Source of the DNA: JAMLJG01 sp035327585
GTDB taxonomy: Bacteria; Verrucomicrobiota; Kiritimatiellia; CAIVKH01
NCBI GenBank assembly: GCA_035327585.1
Contig: DAOLDD010000004.1
Coordinates: 94,477-158,476 of the forward strand
DNA length: 64,000 nt
Direction of reading: 5' to 3'
Shown here: piece after piece, positions 17,350-26,156 of the stretch
Layout: each line of letters opens with the position of its first letter
Position numbering within the stretch: the stretch's first letter is position 1
Notes under the pieces: model-generated
What the model was told of the DNA's origin: nothing
Databases searched by the model: none
Seen by the model: only the letters and a program-made list of their open reading frames with translations
Program-made: the position numbers and the translations under genes

Positions 17350-18006
17350 ATGAGACTTGCCCGCCACCTCGACACGGCCGATGCGCTGGCCGAAATACTT
17401 TTCGGCCTGATCATGGTCCTCACGTTCACCCTCGCCGCAGGCTTCGTGGCGTCGGAGGGCGCGCAGGGCGTGCGGGAGATAATGATCGCGGCGATAGGCT
17501 GCAACCTGGCGTGGGGCATCATCGATGCCGCGATGTACGTGATGAGTTCCGCGATGCACCGGGGTCGGCGCAGGCGGTTTGCCGCGGCGATCCGGGCCGC
17601 GCCCGATGAGGCCGCGCGCCTGCGCGTGGTCGCGGCGGAACTCGGCGATGACTTGGGCGAAGCGGCCACCCCGGCGGATCGCGAGGCCTTTTTCCGTTCC
17701 ATCCTCCGGATCGCGAGTCATGCCCGTGCAGCGCCGCTGCGCCTCACGCGGTCCGACTGGCTGGGCGCGTGGAACTGCTTCTATCTGGTGGCCGGCACCA
17801 CAATCCCGGCGATCCTGCCCTTCCTCGTCCTTCGCGACGATCCGTTCCTTGCGCTGCGCGTCTCGAACCATTTGCTCGCGCTCCTGCTTTTTGCCGTCGG
17901 CTTCACGTGGGCCCGCGAAACCGGCCTGCGCCCGTGGCGAGCGGCCTTCGTTTTCCTTCTCGCCAGCCTCGCGCTTGTGTATCTTGCGATCGCGCTCGGC
18001 GGTTGA
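17350..18006 (+). CDS. VIT1/CCC1-like membrane protein
   Basis: A 218-residue protein with about five hydrophobic segments. The N-terminal FGLIMVLTFTLAAGF and CNLAWGIIDAAMYVM resemble the vacuolar iron transporter (VIT/CCC1) family, which moves Fe2+ or Mn2+. The cytosolic loop is charged (residues 75-125) and the protein ends in a hydrophobic hairpin. It starts 16 bases after the efflux operon and is probably co-transcribed. Family membership is from pattern recognition, and the usual metal-binding Glu cluster is not obvious. Confidence 0.6.
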   Translation: MRLARHLDTADALAEILFGLIMVLTFTLAAGFVASEGAQGVREIMIAAIGCNLAWGIIDAAMYVMSSAMHRGRRRRFAAAIRAAPDEAARLRVVAAELGDDLGEAATPADREAFFRSILRIASHARAAPLRLTRSDWLGAWNCFYLVAGTTIPAILPFLVLRDDPFLALRVSNHLLALLLFAVGFTWARETGLRPWRAAFVFLLASLALVYLAIALGG

Positions 18007-18032
18007 ACTCCAAAAATCGGACAGGTGCTTCC

Positions 18033-18839
18033 ATGAACGTATCCAGGCGTTTCGCGTTTCCACTGCTCGCCTTCGGTCTCGCCCTGGCCGCGGCCTTCAC
18101 CGTTTCGTGTGCGCTGCCCTCCTCGCTGCGCGGGACGCCGCCGCTGCGCGTGGGCCTTGCGCCCGACCTGCCGCCGCTGGCGTTTATGCAGGACGGGCGC
18201 ATGGCGGGCCTTGAGCTGGAGCTGGCGCGGGATTTGGCGCGGGCGCTGGGTCGGCCGGTCGAAGTGTCCAGCATGCCGTGGAAGGGTCTGCTTCGTGCGC
18301 TGGAGGAGCGGCGGATCGATGTGATCATGGGCGGCATCACCATCACCGAGGAACGCCGCACGCTGGTGGCCTTTACGCACCCGGTCCTGGAGAGCGGGTT
18401 GCTGGCGATGATCCGGGCGGGCGATCTGGATACCCTGAACAACGTCGCCGCATTGCATGAGCGGGGCGGGCAGCTCGGCGTCATGCCGGGCACGACGAGC
18501 GACGCATTCGTGCAGCGCGAGTTTCGGAAGGGACGTCGCGTGCCGGTGGCCCGCGCGGAGGACGCGCCCATCCTCTTGCAGCGCCGGTCCATTGATGCGT
18601 TCGTGCACGACCTGCCGGCCCTTGTCTGGCTGCACAGCCGCAACGCGGCGAATACCGCGCTCGTCCCGCAACTCCTGCATCGTGAACAAATCGCCTGGGC
18701 CCTGCGCCGGGACGACGAGGCGTTGCGGTCGGAGATCGATGCCGTGTTGAGCCGTTGGAAGCAGGATGGCTCGCTGGACACGGCCATTCACCGGTGGCTT
18801 CCGTATTACGGCAAACTCGTCGCCCATCAATCGCCCTGA
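18033..18839 (+). CDS. Extracellular solute-binding lipoprotein (SBP family 3)
   Basis: A 268-residue periplasmic amino-acid-type binding protein with signal peptide and a Cys after FTVSC, a likely lipobox. Binding-fold motifs are LRVGLAPDLPPLAFMQDGRMAGLE, IDVIMGGITITEERR and LGVMPGTTSDAFV. No ABC permease or ATPase is adjacent, so it may be an orphan receptor or part of a scattered transporter. It lies between the VIT-like gene and ppk2 on the same strand with short gaps (26 and 13 bases). Confidence 0.82.
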   Translation: MNVSRRFAFPLLAFGLALAAAFTVSCALPSSLRGTPPLRVGLAPDLPPLAFMQDGRMAGLELELARDLARALGRPVEVSSMPWKGLLRALEERRIDVIMGGITITEERRTLVAFTHPVLESGLLAMIRAGDLDTLNNVAALHERGGQLGVMPGTTSDAFVQREFRKGRRVPVARAEDAPILLQRRSIDAFVHDLPALVWLHSRNAANTALVPQLLHREQIAWALRRDDEALRSEIDAVLSRWKQDGSLDTAIHRWLPYYGKLVAHQSP

Positions 18840-18852
18840 GGGAGGCTCTATC

Positions 18853-19755
18853 ATGAACGACGCCAAGGCCCGCAAACTGGCCTATCACTTCGCGAAGCCG
18901 TATCGGGTGGAGGAGGGCGACCGATTCCGCCTGAAGGATTTCGACCCGGCAGACACCGGGGAGTTCAGCAAGGAGGACAAGCCGCGCGCGAAGGAGGCGC
19001 TGGAGCGCGGGGTCGAATATCTCGCCGACCTGCAGGACCGGCTGTACGCGAATGACCAGTGGTCGCTGCTGCTGATTTTCCAGGCGATGGACGCGGCGGG
19101 CAAGGATGGTGCGATCAAGCACGTCATGTCGGGCATCAACCCGCAGGGCTGCCAGGTCTTTTCCTTCAAGACGCCGTCCGCGGAGGAGCTCGACCATGAT
19201 TTCCTGTGGCGCTGCCAGAAGCGGCTGCCGGAACGCGGGCGCATCGGGATATTCAACCGGTCGTACTACGAGGAGACGCTCGTCGTCCGCGTGCATCCGG
19301 AATTGCTCGCGCACCAGAAGTTGCCGCCGGAACTGGTGGGGAAGATCATCTGGAAGGAGCGCTTCCAGGACATCCGTTCGTTCGAACGCCATCTCGCCCG
19401 CAACGGGACCATCGTCCGGAAGTTTTTCCTGAACGTCTCGAAGGGTGAGCAGAAGAAACGCTTCCTGGAACGCATCGACACGCCGGAGAAGAACTGGAAA
19501 TTCTCGGCCGCCGACGTCCGGGAGCGCGGGCATTGGAAGGCGTACATGGCGGCCTACGAGGACATGATCCGGCACACCGCCACGCCGGAGTCTCCGTGGT
19601 ACGTCGTGCCCGCCGACAACAAGTGGTACACGCGCATCGTCGTGGCCGCCGCCGTGATCGAGGCGCTTTCCTCGCTGAAGCTGGCGTATCCCGAAGTCAG
19701 CGCCGCCCAGCGCCGCAATCTCGCAGCCGCCAAACGCGCGTTGCTGGCGGAGTAG
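18853..19755 (+). CDS. ppk2: Polyphosphate kinase 2 (polyphosphate:nucleotide phosphotransferase)
   Basis: A 300-residue PPK2 of the short single-domain type. Walker A is MDAAGKDG, Walker B lies around FNRSYYEE, and the lid region is KERFQDIRSFERHL. MSGINPQGCQVFSFK matches the PPK2-related-1 group, which phosphorylates AMP or ADP with polyphosphate. A Shine-Dalgarno (GGAGG) precedes the ATG at 18853. It acts in the cytosol in energy-reserve use. Class III (AMP and ADP) is likely, but cannot be proven by eye. Confidence 0.9.
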   Translation: MNDAKARKLAYHFAKPYRVEEGDRFRLKDFDPADTGEFSKEDKPRAKEALERGVEYLADLQDRLYANDQWSLLLIFQAMDAAGKDGAIKHVMSGINPQGCQVFSFKTPSAEELDHDFLWRCQKRLPERGRIGIFNRSYYEETLVVRVHPELLAHQKLPPELVGKIIWKERFQDIRSFERHLARNGTIVRKFFLNVSKGEQKKRFLERIDTPEKNWKFSAADVRERGHWKAYMAAYEDMIRHTATPESPWYVVPADNKWYTRIVVAAAVIEALSSLKLAYPEVSAAQRRNLAAAKRALLAE

Positions 19756-19802
19756 GGTTTCGCATGTGTGCCGCGCTTTGCCTGCCGGGGCGAGTCGTCT
19801 GC

Positions 19803-19854
19803 TTGACTGACGGAACTTTCCTTACTAGCGTGTAAGGATATGAAATATGTAAGG
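19803..19854 (+). promoter_or_regulatory. vapBC promoter with GTAAGG operator half-sites
   Basis: TTGACT (19803-19808) is a good -35 box. Then CCTTAC (19820-19825) and GTAAGG (19832-19837) form an inverted repeat over the -10 region. A third GTAAGG (19849-19854) overlaps the Shine-Dalgarno of vapB. Such palindromes are where AbrB-type antitoxins usually bind to repress their own operon. Confidence 0.5.
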
Positions 19855-19862
19855 AGTCGGCC

Positions 19863-20111
19863 ATGGTCACCGCGGCATTAACGAGCAAAGGGCAACTTAC
19901 CATTCCCAAATCCGTGAGGGATTCGCTCCGACTGCGCACGGGCGACCGGGTCGCGTTTGTGCTGCGGGGGGATTCCGAGGCGGTGATGAAGCCGGTGACG
20001 AAATCCGTGGATGAGGTGTTTGGACGCCTGCACCGCCCGGGGCGGGCGCCGCTCACCCCCGACGCGATGAAATCGGCCGTCGCCAGAAAGCTGCGGAGCC
20101 GTCTTTCATGA
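19863..20111 (+). CDS. vapB: AbrB/SpoVT-type antitoxin (VapB-like)
   Basis: An 82-residue swapped-hairpin DNA-binding protein: ALTSKGQLTIPKSVRDSLRL is the AbrB core, followed by a C-terminal toxin-binding tail (about 50-82). It neutralises the PIN toxin and represses the operon. A GGAG Shine-Dalgarno lies 6 bases before the ATG. Its stop overlaps the toxin's start (ATGA). Confidence 0.9.
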   Translation: MVTAALTSKGQLTIPKSVRDSLRLRTGDRVAFVLRGDSEAVMKPVTKSVDEVFGRLHRPGRAPLTPDAMKSAVARKLRSRLS

Positions 20112-20506
20112 TTGCGGTTGATACGAACGTGCTCGTGCGGTTCCTTGTCCGCGATGATGAGAAGCAGGCCCAGGCGGTTCGCCGCCGTCTTCAGCACGCC
20201 GAACAAAATCGAGAGCGGCTGTTCATCCCGTTGCCTGTGTTGCTGGAGACGGTTTGGGTGCTTGAAAGCGCGTACGACATGGCGAGGAGCGCCATCCTTG
20301 ATGCCCTGCGGGATATGCGGCACATGACCGTGTTCGAGTTCGAGGCCGTTGATGTGGTGGAGCGATTTCTTGCGGATGGAGACGCTGGCAAGGCCGACAT
20401 GGCTGATCTGCTCATCGCACATTCCGCGCGCGCCGCCGGTTGTGACAAGGTCATCACCTTTGATCGCGGTGCCGCCCGACACCCGTTCGTCGAGCTGCTG
20501 AAGTAG
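20108..20506 (+). CDS. vapC: PIN-domain ribonuclease toxin (VapC-like)
   Basis: A 132-residue PIN nuclease. The four acidic positions are present: Asp in AVDTNVLVR, Glu in LLETVWVLE, Asp in KADMADLLI and Asp in ITFDRGA. VapC toxins cut tRNA or rRNA when the antitoxin is lost. It overlaps vapB by 4 bases. Length is normal and there is no sign of decay. Confidence 0.92.
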   Translation: MIAVDTNVLVRFLVRDDEKQAQAVRRRLQHAEQNRERLFIPLPVLLETVWVLESAYDMARSAILDALRDMRHMTVFEFEAVDVVERFLADGDAGKADMADLLIAHSARAAGCDKVITFDRGAARHPFVELLK

Positions 20507-20553
20507 GTCTGCACGACCCATGGGGCGATGCTTGTCGGCGGGGCGCTCAAGCG

Positions 20554-20655
20554 CGACATCGATTCCAGCTCGCGGTCCTTTGTCTCCCGCACGAAGCGCC
20601 AGACGAAGACGAAGGAGAGCGCGGCGCAGGCGGCGCTGAGGTGTCGCAAGTGCAA
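20554..20655 (-). pseudogene. Possible 3' remnant of an MFS sugar porter
   Basis: Between vapC and the antiporter, the minus strand encodes ALSFVFVWRFVRETKDREL followed by ESM. It resembles the end of the last membrane helix and the ETKG-x-x-LE tail of sugar-porter MFS transporters. No start codon or upstream transporter sequence exists, because the antiporter gene occupies the neighbouring bases in another frame. If real, it is a decayed remnant. The match is short. Confidence 0.35.
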
Positions 20656-20668
20656 AGCCCCGGCGTGT

Positions 20669-22399
20669 TCAGGGCAGGACTTCGCGGCGGCCGTCGAGCT
20701 GGCGGTCGATCTCCGCCTGTTTCTGGTCGAGCAGGCCTTCGAGGGCGGCGCGCACGGCTTCGGAGAGGTCGCGCGCCTCCTCCAGGCGCGGCAGGTAGAC
20801 GTAGGTCGCTCCGGCCGCGCGGAGGCGTTTCACCTCGGACAGCAGTTCGGTCGTGATGATGATCCGCGCGCTCGGGTTGATTTCCCTGAGCTGGCGCACG
20901 AGTTTTTCGTTCGTGATGCCCTTGAGCAGGCTTTCCGGCACGGTGCAGATGAAGAGCGCCGCATCGGCGGCGCCAGCCTTGAGCAGGGTGTCGCGCTGGC
21001 TCACGTCGCCATACACGATGTGCACCCCGCGCTTCCTCAATTCCTCGAAGACCACGGGATTAAAGTCCACCACGGACACGCGGGGCAGCAGGTGCGGCGC
21101 GTGTTGCGTCAGCTCCTCCAGGAGGGAGCTGGCCTCGCGGAAGAAGCCGACGATCAGGATCCGGCCGGCCGACCCCGCGCCGGCGGTGGCCTCGGGCGCG
21201 GCGGTCGCCCCGGCGTCGAGATCCTTCAGGCCCGCGCGCTTCAGCACGGGAATCAGCCGGCGCACCAGCGGGTCGCTGTTGGAGATCGCGAGCGAGGAGA
21301 GGACGGCGAGCACGACGAAGGCCAGCGAGACGGCGGCGCTGGTGTCCGCCCCGATGTGGCCCGCCTGCACGCCGAGGGCGAGGATCACGAGGGAGAATTC
21401 GCTGATTTGCGCAAGGTTGATGCCGGGCAGCAGGCTGATGCGCAGGCCGGTGCGCATCAGGTACAGTGGCGTAAAGGTCGTCACGAGGCGGCTTGCGACG
21501 GTGAACACCGCCACGCCCGCGGCGAGGCCGATGACGCTCCAGGTGGGCAGCGGGATCGCGAGGCCGAGGCCGAGGAAGAACAGCGTGACGAAAAAATCGC
21601 GCAGGCTCGTCACCTTCGCGCCGACGTCGAGCGCGTAAGGGAAGGTGGAGAGCGCGACGCCAGCGATCAGCGCGCCCATCGCGCGCGAGAGCTGGAGCTG
21701 CGCCGCCAGTTCGCCGATCATGAAGCACCACGCCAGCGCGCCGACCAGCATGAGTTCCGGCAGGCGGGCCACGCGGCGGAAAATGGCGGGGAGGATGTAG
21801 CGCGCCACCGCGAGCGCGGTGGCCACCAGCACGACCACGCGCAGGAGCGAGAGCAGCAGCACGCTGACCTTCAGGTCGTTCAGGTTCGGCTGCACCGCGA
21901 GGAACAGGATCGAGAACAGGTCCTGCAGGACGACGATGCCCAGCGTGATGCGGCCCGCGAGCGTGTCGAGCTCGCGCCGGTCATAGAGCAGTTTGACGAT
22001 CACGACGGTGCAACTGCACGCCGTGGCGACCGCCAGGTAGAGGGCGGCCCAGCGGCCGTCCCGGCCCAGCGGGAAGCCGACGGCCCAGAACACCGCGATG
22101 CCGAGCAGCAGCCCGCCAAGAATCTGCACGCTGGAGGTGACGGTGATGGATTTCCCGGCGGAGGCGATTTTCTTCAGGTCGATTTCGAGCCCGATCATGA
22201 ACAGCAGGAAGAGCAGACCGAGTTCGGAAATCAAACCGATGGCGCGCGGGTCGCTCACCAAATTGAGGCAGGCGGGGCCGACGACGAAGCCACCGAGCAG
22301 GTAGGCAAGCAGCGGCGGCTGACGAACGGCGTGCGCGAGCAGGCCCAGCAACCATGCCGTGATGACGCAGATGCCGATGTCCTGGATGAGTTGCGGCAT
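20669..22399 (-). CDS. Monovalent cation:proton antiporter with RCK domain (KefB/YbaL-like)
   Basis: A 576-residue CPA2 antiporter. About twelve to thirteen membrane segments (1-380) include LLFLLFMIGLEIDLKKI, TACSCTVVIVKLL and GINLAQISEFSLVI. A cytosolic Rossmann RCK_N domain (about 410-530) starts at GRILIVGFFREASSLLEEL and contains VVDFNPVVFEELRKRGV. This architecture fits K+ or Na+ efflux gated by a nucleotide. It is the only core gene on the minus strand here apart from the helicase, which lies downstream of a short repeat. Confidence 0.9.
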   Translation of the reverse strand: MPQLIQDIGICVITAWLLGLLAHAVRQPPLLAYLLGGFVVGPACLNLVSDPRAIGLISELGLLFLLFMIGLEIDLKKIASAGKSITVTSSVQILGGLLLGIAVFWAVGFPLGRDGRWAALYLAVATACSCTVVIVKLLYDRRELDTLAGRITLGIVVLQDLFSILFLAVQPNLNDLKVSVLLLSLLRVVVLVATALAVARYILPAIFRRVARLPELMLVGALAWCFMIGELAAQLQLSRAMGALIAGVALSTFPYALDVGAKVTSLRDFFVTLFFLGLGLAIPLPTWSVIGLAAGVAVFTVASRLVTTFTPLYLMRTGLRISLLPGINLAQISEFSLVILALGVQAGHIGADTSAAVSLAFVVLAVLSSLAISNSDPLVRRLIPVLKRAGLKDLDAGATAAPEATAGAGSAGRILIVGFFREASSLLEELTQHAPHLLPRVSVVDFNPVVFEELRKRGVHIVYGDVSQRDTLLKAGAADAALFICTVPESLLKGITNEKLVRQLREINPSARIIITTELLSEVKRLRAAGATYVYLPRLEEARDLSEAVRAALEGLLDQKQAEIDRQLDGRREVLP

Positions 22400-22441
22400 A
22401 TCAGAATCGTGCTTCTATTGCAGGAGGCGGCGAAATGGCTC

Positions 22442-22504
22442 AATGCCCAATGACCCCTGAAATGAAATCCGTATTGGTCATTTTGTCATTCGGACTTGGG
22501 CATT
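22442..22504. repeat. Palindrome-ended repeat (AATGCCCAA ... TTGGGCATT)
   Basis: AATGCCCAA (22442-22450) and TTGGGCATT (22496-22504) bound a 63-base A/T-richer element full of TGAC, TGAAAT and GGTCATT words that can pair with each other. It lies between the divergent-side antiporter start and the 3' end of the helicase gene. It looks like a dispersed non-coding hairpin element. Confidence 0.5.
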
Positions 22505-22509
22505 CCGGT

Positions 22510-24276
22510 TTATTCCCAGCGCGGGCCGGATGGGCGTTTGGCGGGCCGGTGGTGGGGTGGGGCGCCGTGGGGGCGCTTGTGGAAGCCGCCGGGCCGCTTG
22601 CCCGCGGCGTGGCCGCGGCCCATGCCGTGCGTGGGGTCGGTTTCGACGACGGCGCGGACTGGGCGTCCATGGAACTCCGCGCGGTTCAGCCCGGGCAGAA
22701 TCAGGTCGGCGGCCTCGGATGACACCTCGAATACGCTGTCCTGCTCCATGATCCGGATCCGGCCGAGGCGCAGTTTCGGGCCGGGCGTGGCGCGGTTGAT
22801 GATGGAAATCAGCAGCGGCGGCGTAAGTCCGTTGCGCCCGCCAATGTTGACGCGCAGGCGTACGACGTTGCCGGATAGCGGTTCGCCGACCGGCGCGGTG
22901 CGTTCGAGGCGCGGCCCGCGTTCCGGCCTGTCGCGGTGCTCGTGCGGCGGCGCGGCATTCAGGTCCGGCGCGCTCTTGTAGTAGTCGAGGAACCGCGCCA
23001 GGTCGCGCAGGGCGAAGCGCTGGATGAGTTCCTCGCGCGACAGGCCGTCCAGCGCCTCGTTGATCCGCGGCATGAAGGCGTCCAGTTCGCCGGACGGGGG
23101 CGGCATGGCCTTGATCCGCTCCAACTGGGCCAGCAACTGCGCCTCGCAAATTTCACGCCCGCCAGGGACCTGCTTGTTCTCAAAGCGCTTGTTCATGATG
23201 CGCTCAATGGCGCGGATCTTGTAGTGCTCGCGCATGTGAATGAGCACGATGGAGATGCCGGCCTTGCCCGCGCGCCCGGTGCGGCCGCTGCGGTGCGTGT
23301 AGACGTCGGGGTCGCCGGGCAGGTCGTAGTTGATGACGTGCGTGAGGTCGTCCACGTCGAGGCCGCGCGCGGCTACGTCGGTGGCGACGAGGATTTGCAC
23401 CGTGCGCTGGCGGAACGCGCGCATGACGCGGTCGCGCTGGTCCTGCGAGAGGTCGCCGTGCAGCGTGTCCGCGTTGTAGCCGTCGGTGGTGAGCCGCGCC
23501 GCCACGTCCTGCGTCTCCTGCCGGGTGCGGCAGAACACGATGCCGTAGAGGCCGGGGCGCGCGTCGATGATGCGTTTGAGCGCCTCATAGCGGTCGCGGG
23601 CGTGAACCGTGTAGCACTCGTGCGTGACGTTCGCGGCGCCGGCGTTGCGCGTGCCGAGGATGATTTCCTCGGGGTCGTTCATGTACTTGGCGGCCATCGC
23701 GGCGACCTGTTTGGGCATCGTCGCGGAGAAGAGCAGGGTGCGCGCCTGGTCGGGCACGTCCTTGAGGATCGACTCCAGCTCCTCTTGGAAGCCCATGTTG
23801 AGCATCTCGTCCGCCTCGTCGAGCACGACGCGCTGGACGTGGTCGAGTTTGACGCAGCCGCGCCGCATCAGGTCATTCAGGCGGCCGGGCGTGGCGGCGA
23901 GGATGTGCACGCCGCGCTGCAACTGGCGGATCTGGGTCTGGATCGGCGCGCCGCCGTACACCGCGAGCACGCGCAGGTGCGGGGCGAAGCGTCCGAAGTC
24001 GGCGAGGTCCTTCGCGATCTGCACGCACAACTCGCGGGTCGGCGCGAGTACGAGCGCCTGGATGCGCGCCTGCGCCGGGTCGGTCAGCTGCAGCAACGGC
24101 AGGCCGAACGCCGCGGTCTTGCCGGTCCCGGTCTGCGCGAGGGCGACCAGGTCGCGCTGGCCCTGGATCAGCAGCGGGATCACCTTCTCCTGCACCGGGG
24201 TGGGTGTTTCAAAGCCGAGTTCCGCCACGCCTTTTTGCAGGTCCGGGGAGAGTCCGAGGGTTGTGAAGCTGCTCAT
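22510..24276 (-). CDS. deaD: DEAD-box RNA helicase (DeaD/CsdA-like)
   Basis: A 588-residue ATP-dependent RNA helicase. Motifs in order: Q-motif (GFETPTPVQ), I (AQTGTGKT), Ia (PTRELC), Ib (TPGR), II (DEAD in VLDEADEML), III (SAT), IV-V (ATDVAARGLD) and VI (HRSGRTGRAGKAG). A C-terminal DbpA-type RNA-binding fold (about 490-565, RLRVNIGGRNGLTPPLL) and a basic, Gly/His/Pro-rich tail follow. It remodels structured RNA in ribosome assembly or cold adaptation. The start at 24276 (MSSFTTLGLSPDL) was chosen because the upstream extension is not helicase-like. Confidence 0.94.
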   Translation of the reverse strand: MSSFTTLGLSPDLQKGVAELGFETPTPVQEKVIPLLIQGQRDLVALAQTGTGKTAAFGLPLLQLTDPAQARIQALVLAPTRELCVQIAKDLADFGRFAPHLRVLAVYGGAPIQTQIRQLQRGVHILAATPGRLNDLMRRGCVKLDHVQRVVLDEADEMLNMGFQEELESILKDVPDQARTLLFSATMPKQVAAMAAKYMNDPEEIILGTRNAGAANVTHECYTVHARDRYEALKRIIDARPGLYGIVFCRTRQETQDVAARLTTDGYNADTLHGDLSQDQRDRVMRAFRQRTVQILVATDVAARGLDVDDLTHVINYDLPGDPDVYTHRSGRTGRAGKAGISIVLIHMREHYKIRAIERIMNKRFENKQVPGGREICEAQLLAQLERIKAMPPPSGELDAFMPRINEALDGLSREELIQRFALRDLARFLDYYKSAPDLNAAPPHEHRDRPERGPRLERTAPVGEPLSGNVVRLRVNIGGRNGLTPPLLISIINRATPGPKLRLGRIRIMEQDSVFEVSSEAADLILPGLNRAEFHGRPVRAVVETDPTHGMGRGHAAGKRPGGFHKRPHGAPPHHRPAKRPSGPRWE

Positions 24277-24323
24277 GGGGAGACGGTGTAGCGGGTTCGG
24301 GCGCGAACGGCGAAGCAAATTTT

Positions 24324-24343
24324 AACCACGGAGGCACGGAGGG
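24324..24343. repeat. Fragment of the CACGGAG repeat
   Basis: AACCACGGAGGCACGGAGGG matches the arm of the element at 674-803. Only one arm is visible here, so it is a partial copy in the gap between the helicase and guaA. Confidence 0.4.
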
Positions 24344-24390
24344 CGCGGGGAACACGGGGACGATTGACCCGCCGCGATCGGTTTGTGCCC

Positions 24391-24451
24391 GTCCTCGTCG
24401 TCGTCCTCACCTTTCGATTTCGAGAACGAGGAGTGAGGACGAGAACGAGGA
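24391..24451. repeat. GA/TC-rich long hairpin
   Basis: A 5' arm of CGTCCTC units (24391-24410) pairs with a 3' arm of GAGGACG/GAACGAGG units (24433-24451), about 17 of 19 bases, around a 22-base loop. It lies upstream of the guaA promoter. It could terminate upstream read-through or be a low-complexity repeat. Confidence 0.4.
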
Positions 24452-24476
24452 TGAATAGGGGCGGCGCAATCCACGC

Positions 24477-24505
24477 TTGTCCACCCGCGCGGGGGTGTGT
24501 ACATA
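24477..24505 (+). promoter_or_regulatory. guaA promoter, sharing sequence with the carB promoter
   Basis: TTGTCC (24477-24482), 17 bases, TACATA (24500-24505). The flanks (GGCG-CAATCC before the -35, GTG just before and GAC just after the -10) are nearly the same as upstream of carB. CACCC (24482-24486) and GGGTG (24493-24497) form an inverted repeat in the spacer. The ATG is 15 bases after the -10 box and has no Shine-Dalgarno. Confidence 0.55.
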
Positions 24506-24520
24506 CGACGGCTTCCTCCC

Positions 24521-26116
24521 ATGACGCACGACTGGATCGCCATTCTCGATTTCGGCTCGCAATACACGCAGCTCATTGCGCGGCGCATCCGCGAGCTGCA
24601 CGTGTACTGCGAGATCCTGCCGTGCGACACGGCGGCGGCGGAGCTCGCCGCGCGCAAGGCCGCTGGCGTGATCCTGTCCGGCGGCCCGGCCAGCGTTTAC
24701 GAGGACGGCGCGCCGTCGTGCGATCCGGCGATTTTCGAGCTTGGCGTCCCGGTGCTCGGCGTCTGCTACGGCATGCAGCTCATGGCCCGTCAACTGGGCG
24801 GCCGCGTGGAGCCGGGGTCCACGCGCGAATTCGGCCACGCGGAGGTCCGCGCGCGCGGGCATACGAAGCTGCTCGCCGGCATCCAGGACCGCGCGAACGT
24901 GGAGGGCCACGGGCTGCTTCACGTGTGGATGAGCCACGGCGACAAGGTGGCCGCGTTGCCGGAAGGCTTCAAACTGATGGCCTCCACCGATGCCTGCCCC
25001 ATCGCGGGCATGGCGGACGAAGCGCGGCGTTTTTATGGCGTGCAGTTCCACCCCGAGGTGACGCATACGCACCAGGGCGCGGCGATCCTGCGCCGCTTCG
25101 TGCGCGACCTGTGCGGCACGAAGGGCGACTGGCGGATGGGCGACTACGTGGAAGAGGCGACGGCCCGCATCCGCGCGCAGGTCGGCGCGGACCATGTGCT
25201 GCTCGGGTTGTCCGGCGGCGTGGACAGCTCCGTTGCGGCGGCGCTGATTCACAAGGCGATTGGCGATCAACTCACCTGCGTGTTCGTCGACCACGGCCTG
25301 TTGCGCCTGAACGAGGCGGAGCAGGTGATGGAGACGTTCGCGAAGAACCTCGGCGTGCGTGTCATCCATGTGAACGCGGAGGAACGTTTCATGACGAAGC
25401 TCGCGGGCGTCGAGGACCCGGAGCAGAAGCGCAAAATCATCGGCCGCGAATTTGTCGAAGTCTTCCAGGCGGAATCCGAAACCCTCAAGCAAACCGACCG
25501 CGCCGTAAAGTGGCTCGCGCAGGGCACGATTTATCCCGACGTCATCGAATCCGCCGGAGTGAAAGGCAAGAAGGCGACGACCATCAAGTCGCACCACAAC
25601 GTCGGCGGCCTGCCGGAGACGCTGCACCTGAAGCTGCTCGAACCGCTGCGCGAGTTGTTCAAGGACGAGGTGCGCCAGCTCGGCCTCGAACTCGGCCTGC
25701 CGCGCGACATGGTGTACCGCCATCCGTTTCCCGGCCCCGGCCTCGGCGTGCGCATCCTTGGCGAAGTGAAAAAAGAATACGCCGACCTGCTGCGCCGGGC
25801 GGACGCGATTTTTATCGAGGAGCTGCGCAACACGCCGTCCGCCGACGGGCGCAGTTGGTATGACGACACCGCGCAGGCGTTCGCCGTCTTCCTGCCCGTG
25901 CGGAGCGTGGGCGTGATGGGCGACGGGCGCACCTACGAATATGTCGTCGCATTGCGCGCCGTGCAGACCACGGATTTTATGACCGCCCACTGGGCGCACC
26001 TGCCGCACGAACTCCTGAGCCGCGTCGCGAACCGGATCATCAACGAAGTCCGCGGCCTCAACCGCGTCGTCTATGATATCAGCAGCAAGCCCCCCGCGAC
26101 GATCGAGTGGGAATAG
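24521..26116 (+). CDS. guaA: GMP synthase (glutamine-hydrolysing)
   Basis: A 531-residue enzyme that converts XMP, ATP and glutamine into GMP. The N-terminal class I amidotransferase has Cys82 in GVCYGMQ and the His-Pro-Glu of QFHPEVTHT. The central ATP-pyrophosphatase has the P-loop LSGGVDSS, and the C-terminal dimerisation domain ends in NRVVYDISSKPPATIEWE, as in all GuaA. Length is typical. The ATG at 24521 (MTHDWIAILDFG) fits the family; the longer GTG frame lies in the promoter. Confidence 0.97.
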   Translation: MTHDWIAILDFGSQYTQLIARRIRELHVYCEILPCDTAAAELAARKAAGVILSGGPASVYEDGAPSCDPAIFELGVPVLGVCYGMQLMARQLGGRVEPGSTREFGHAEVRARGHTKLLAGIQDRANVEGHGLLHVWMSHGDKVAALPEGFKLMASTDACPIAGMADEARRFYGVQFHPEVTHTHQGAAILRRFVRDLCGTKGDWRMGDYVEEATARIRAQVGADHVLLGLSGGVDSSVAAALIHKAIGDQLTCVFVDHGLLRLNEAEQVMETFAKNLGVRVIHVNAEERFMTKLAGVEDPEQKRKIIGREFVEVFQAESETLKQTDRAVKWLAQGTIYPDVIESAGVKGKKATTIKSHHNVGGLPETLHLKLLEPLRELFKDEVRQLGLELGLPRDMVYRHPFPGPGLGVRILGEVKKEYADLLRRADAIFIEELRNTPSADGRSWYDDTAQAFAVFLPVRSVGVMGDGRTYEYVVALRAVQTTDFMTAHWAHLPHELLSRVANRIINEVRGLNRVVYDISSKPPATIEWE

Positions 26117-26156
26117 ATCGTCGCCGCGCGCAACATATTCAAATGAGGTAATTCAA

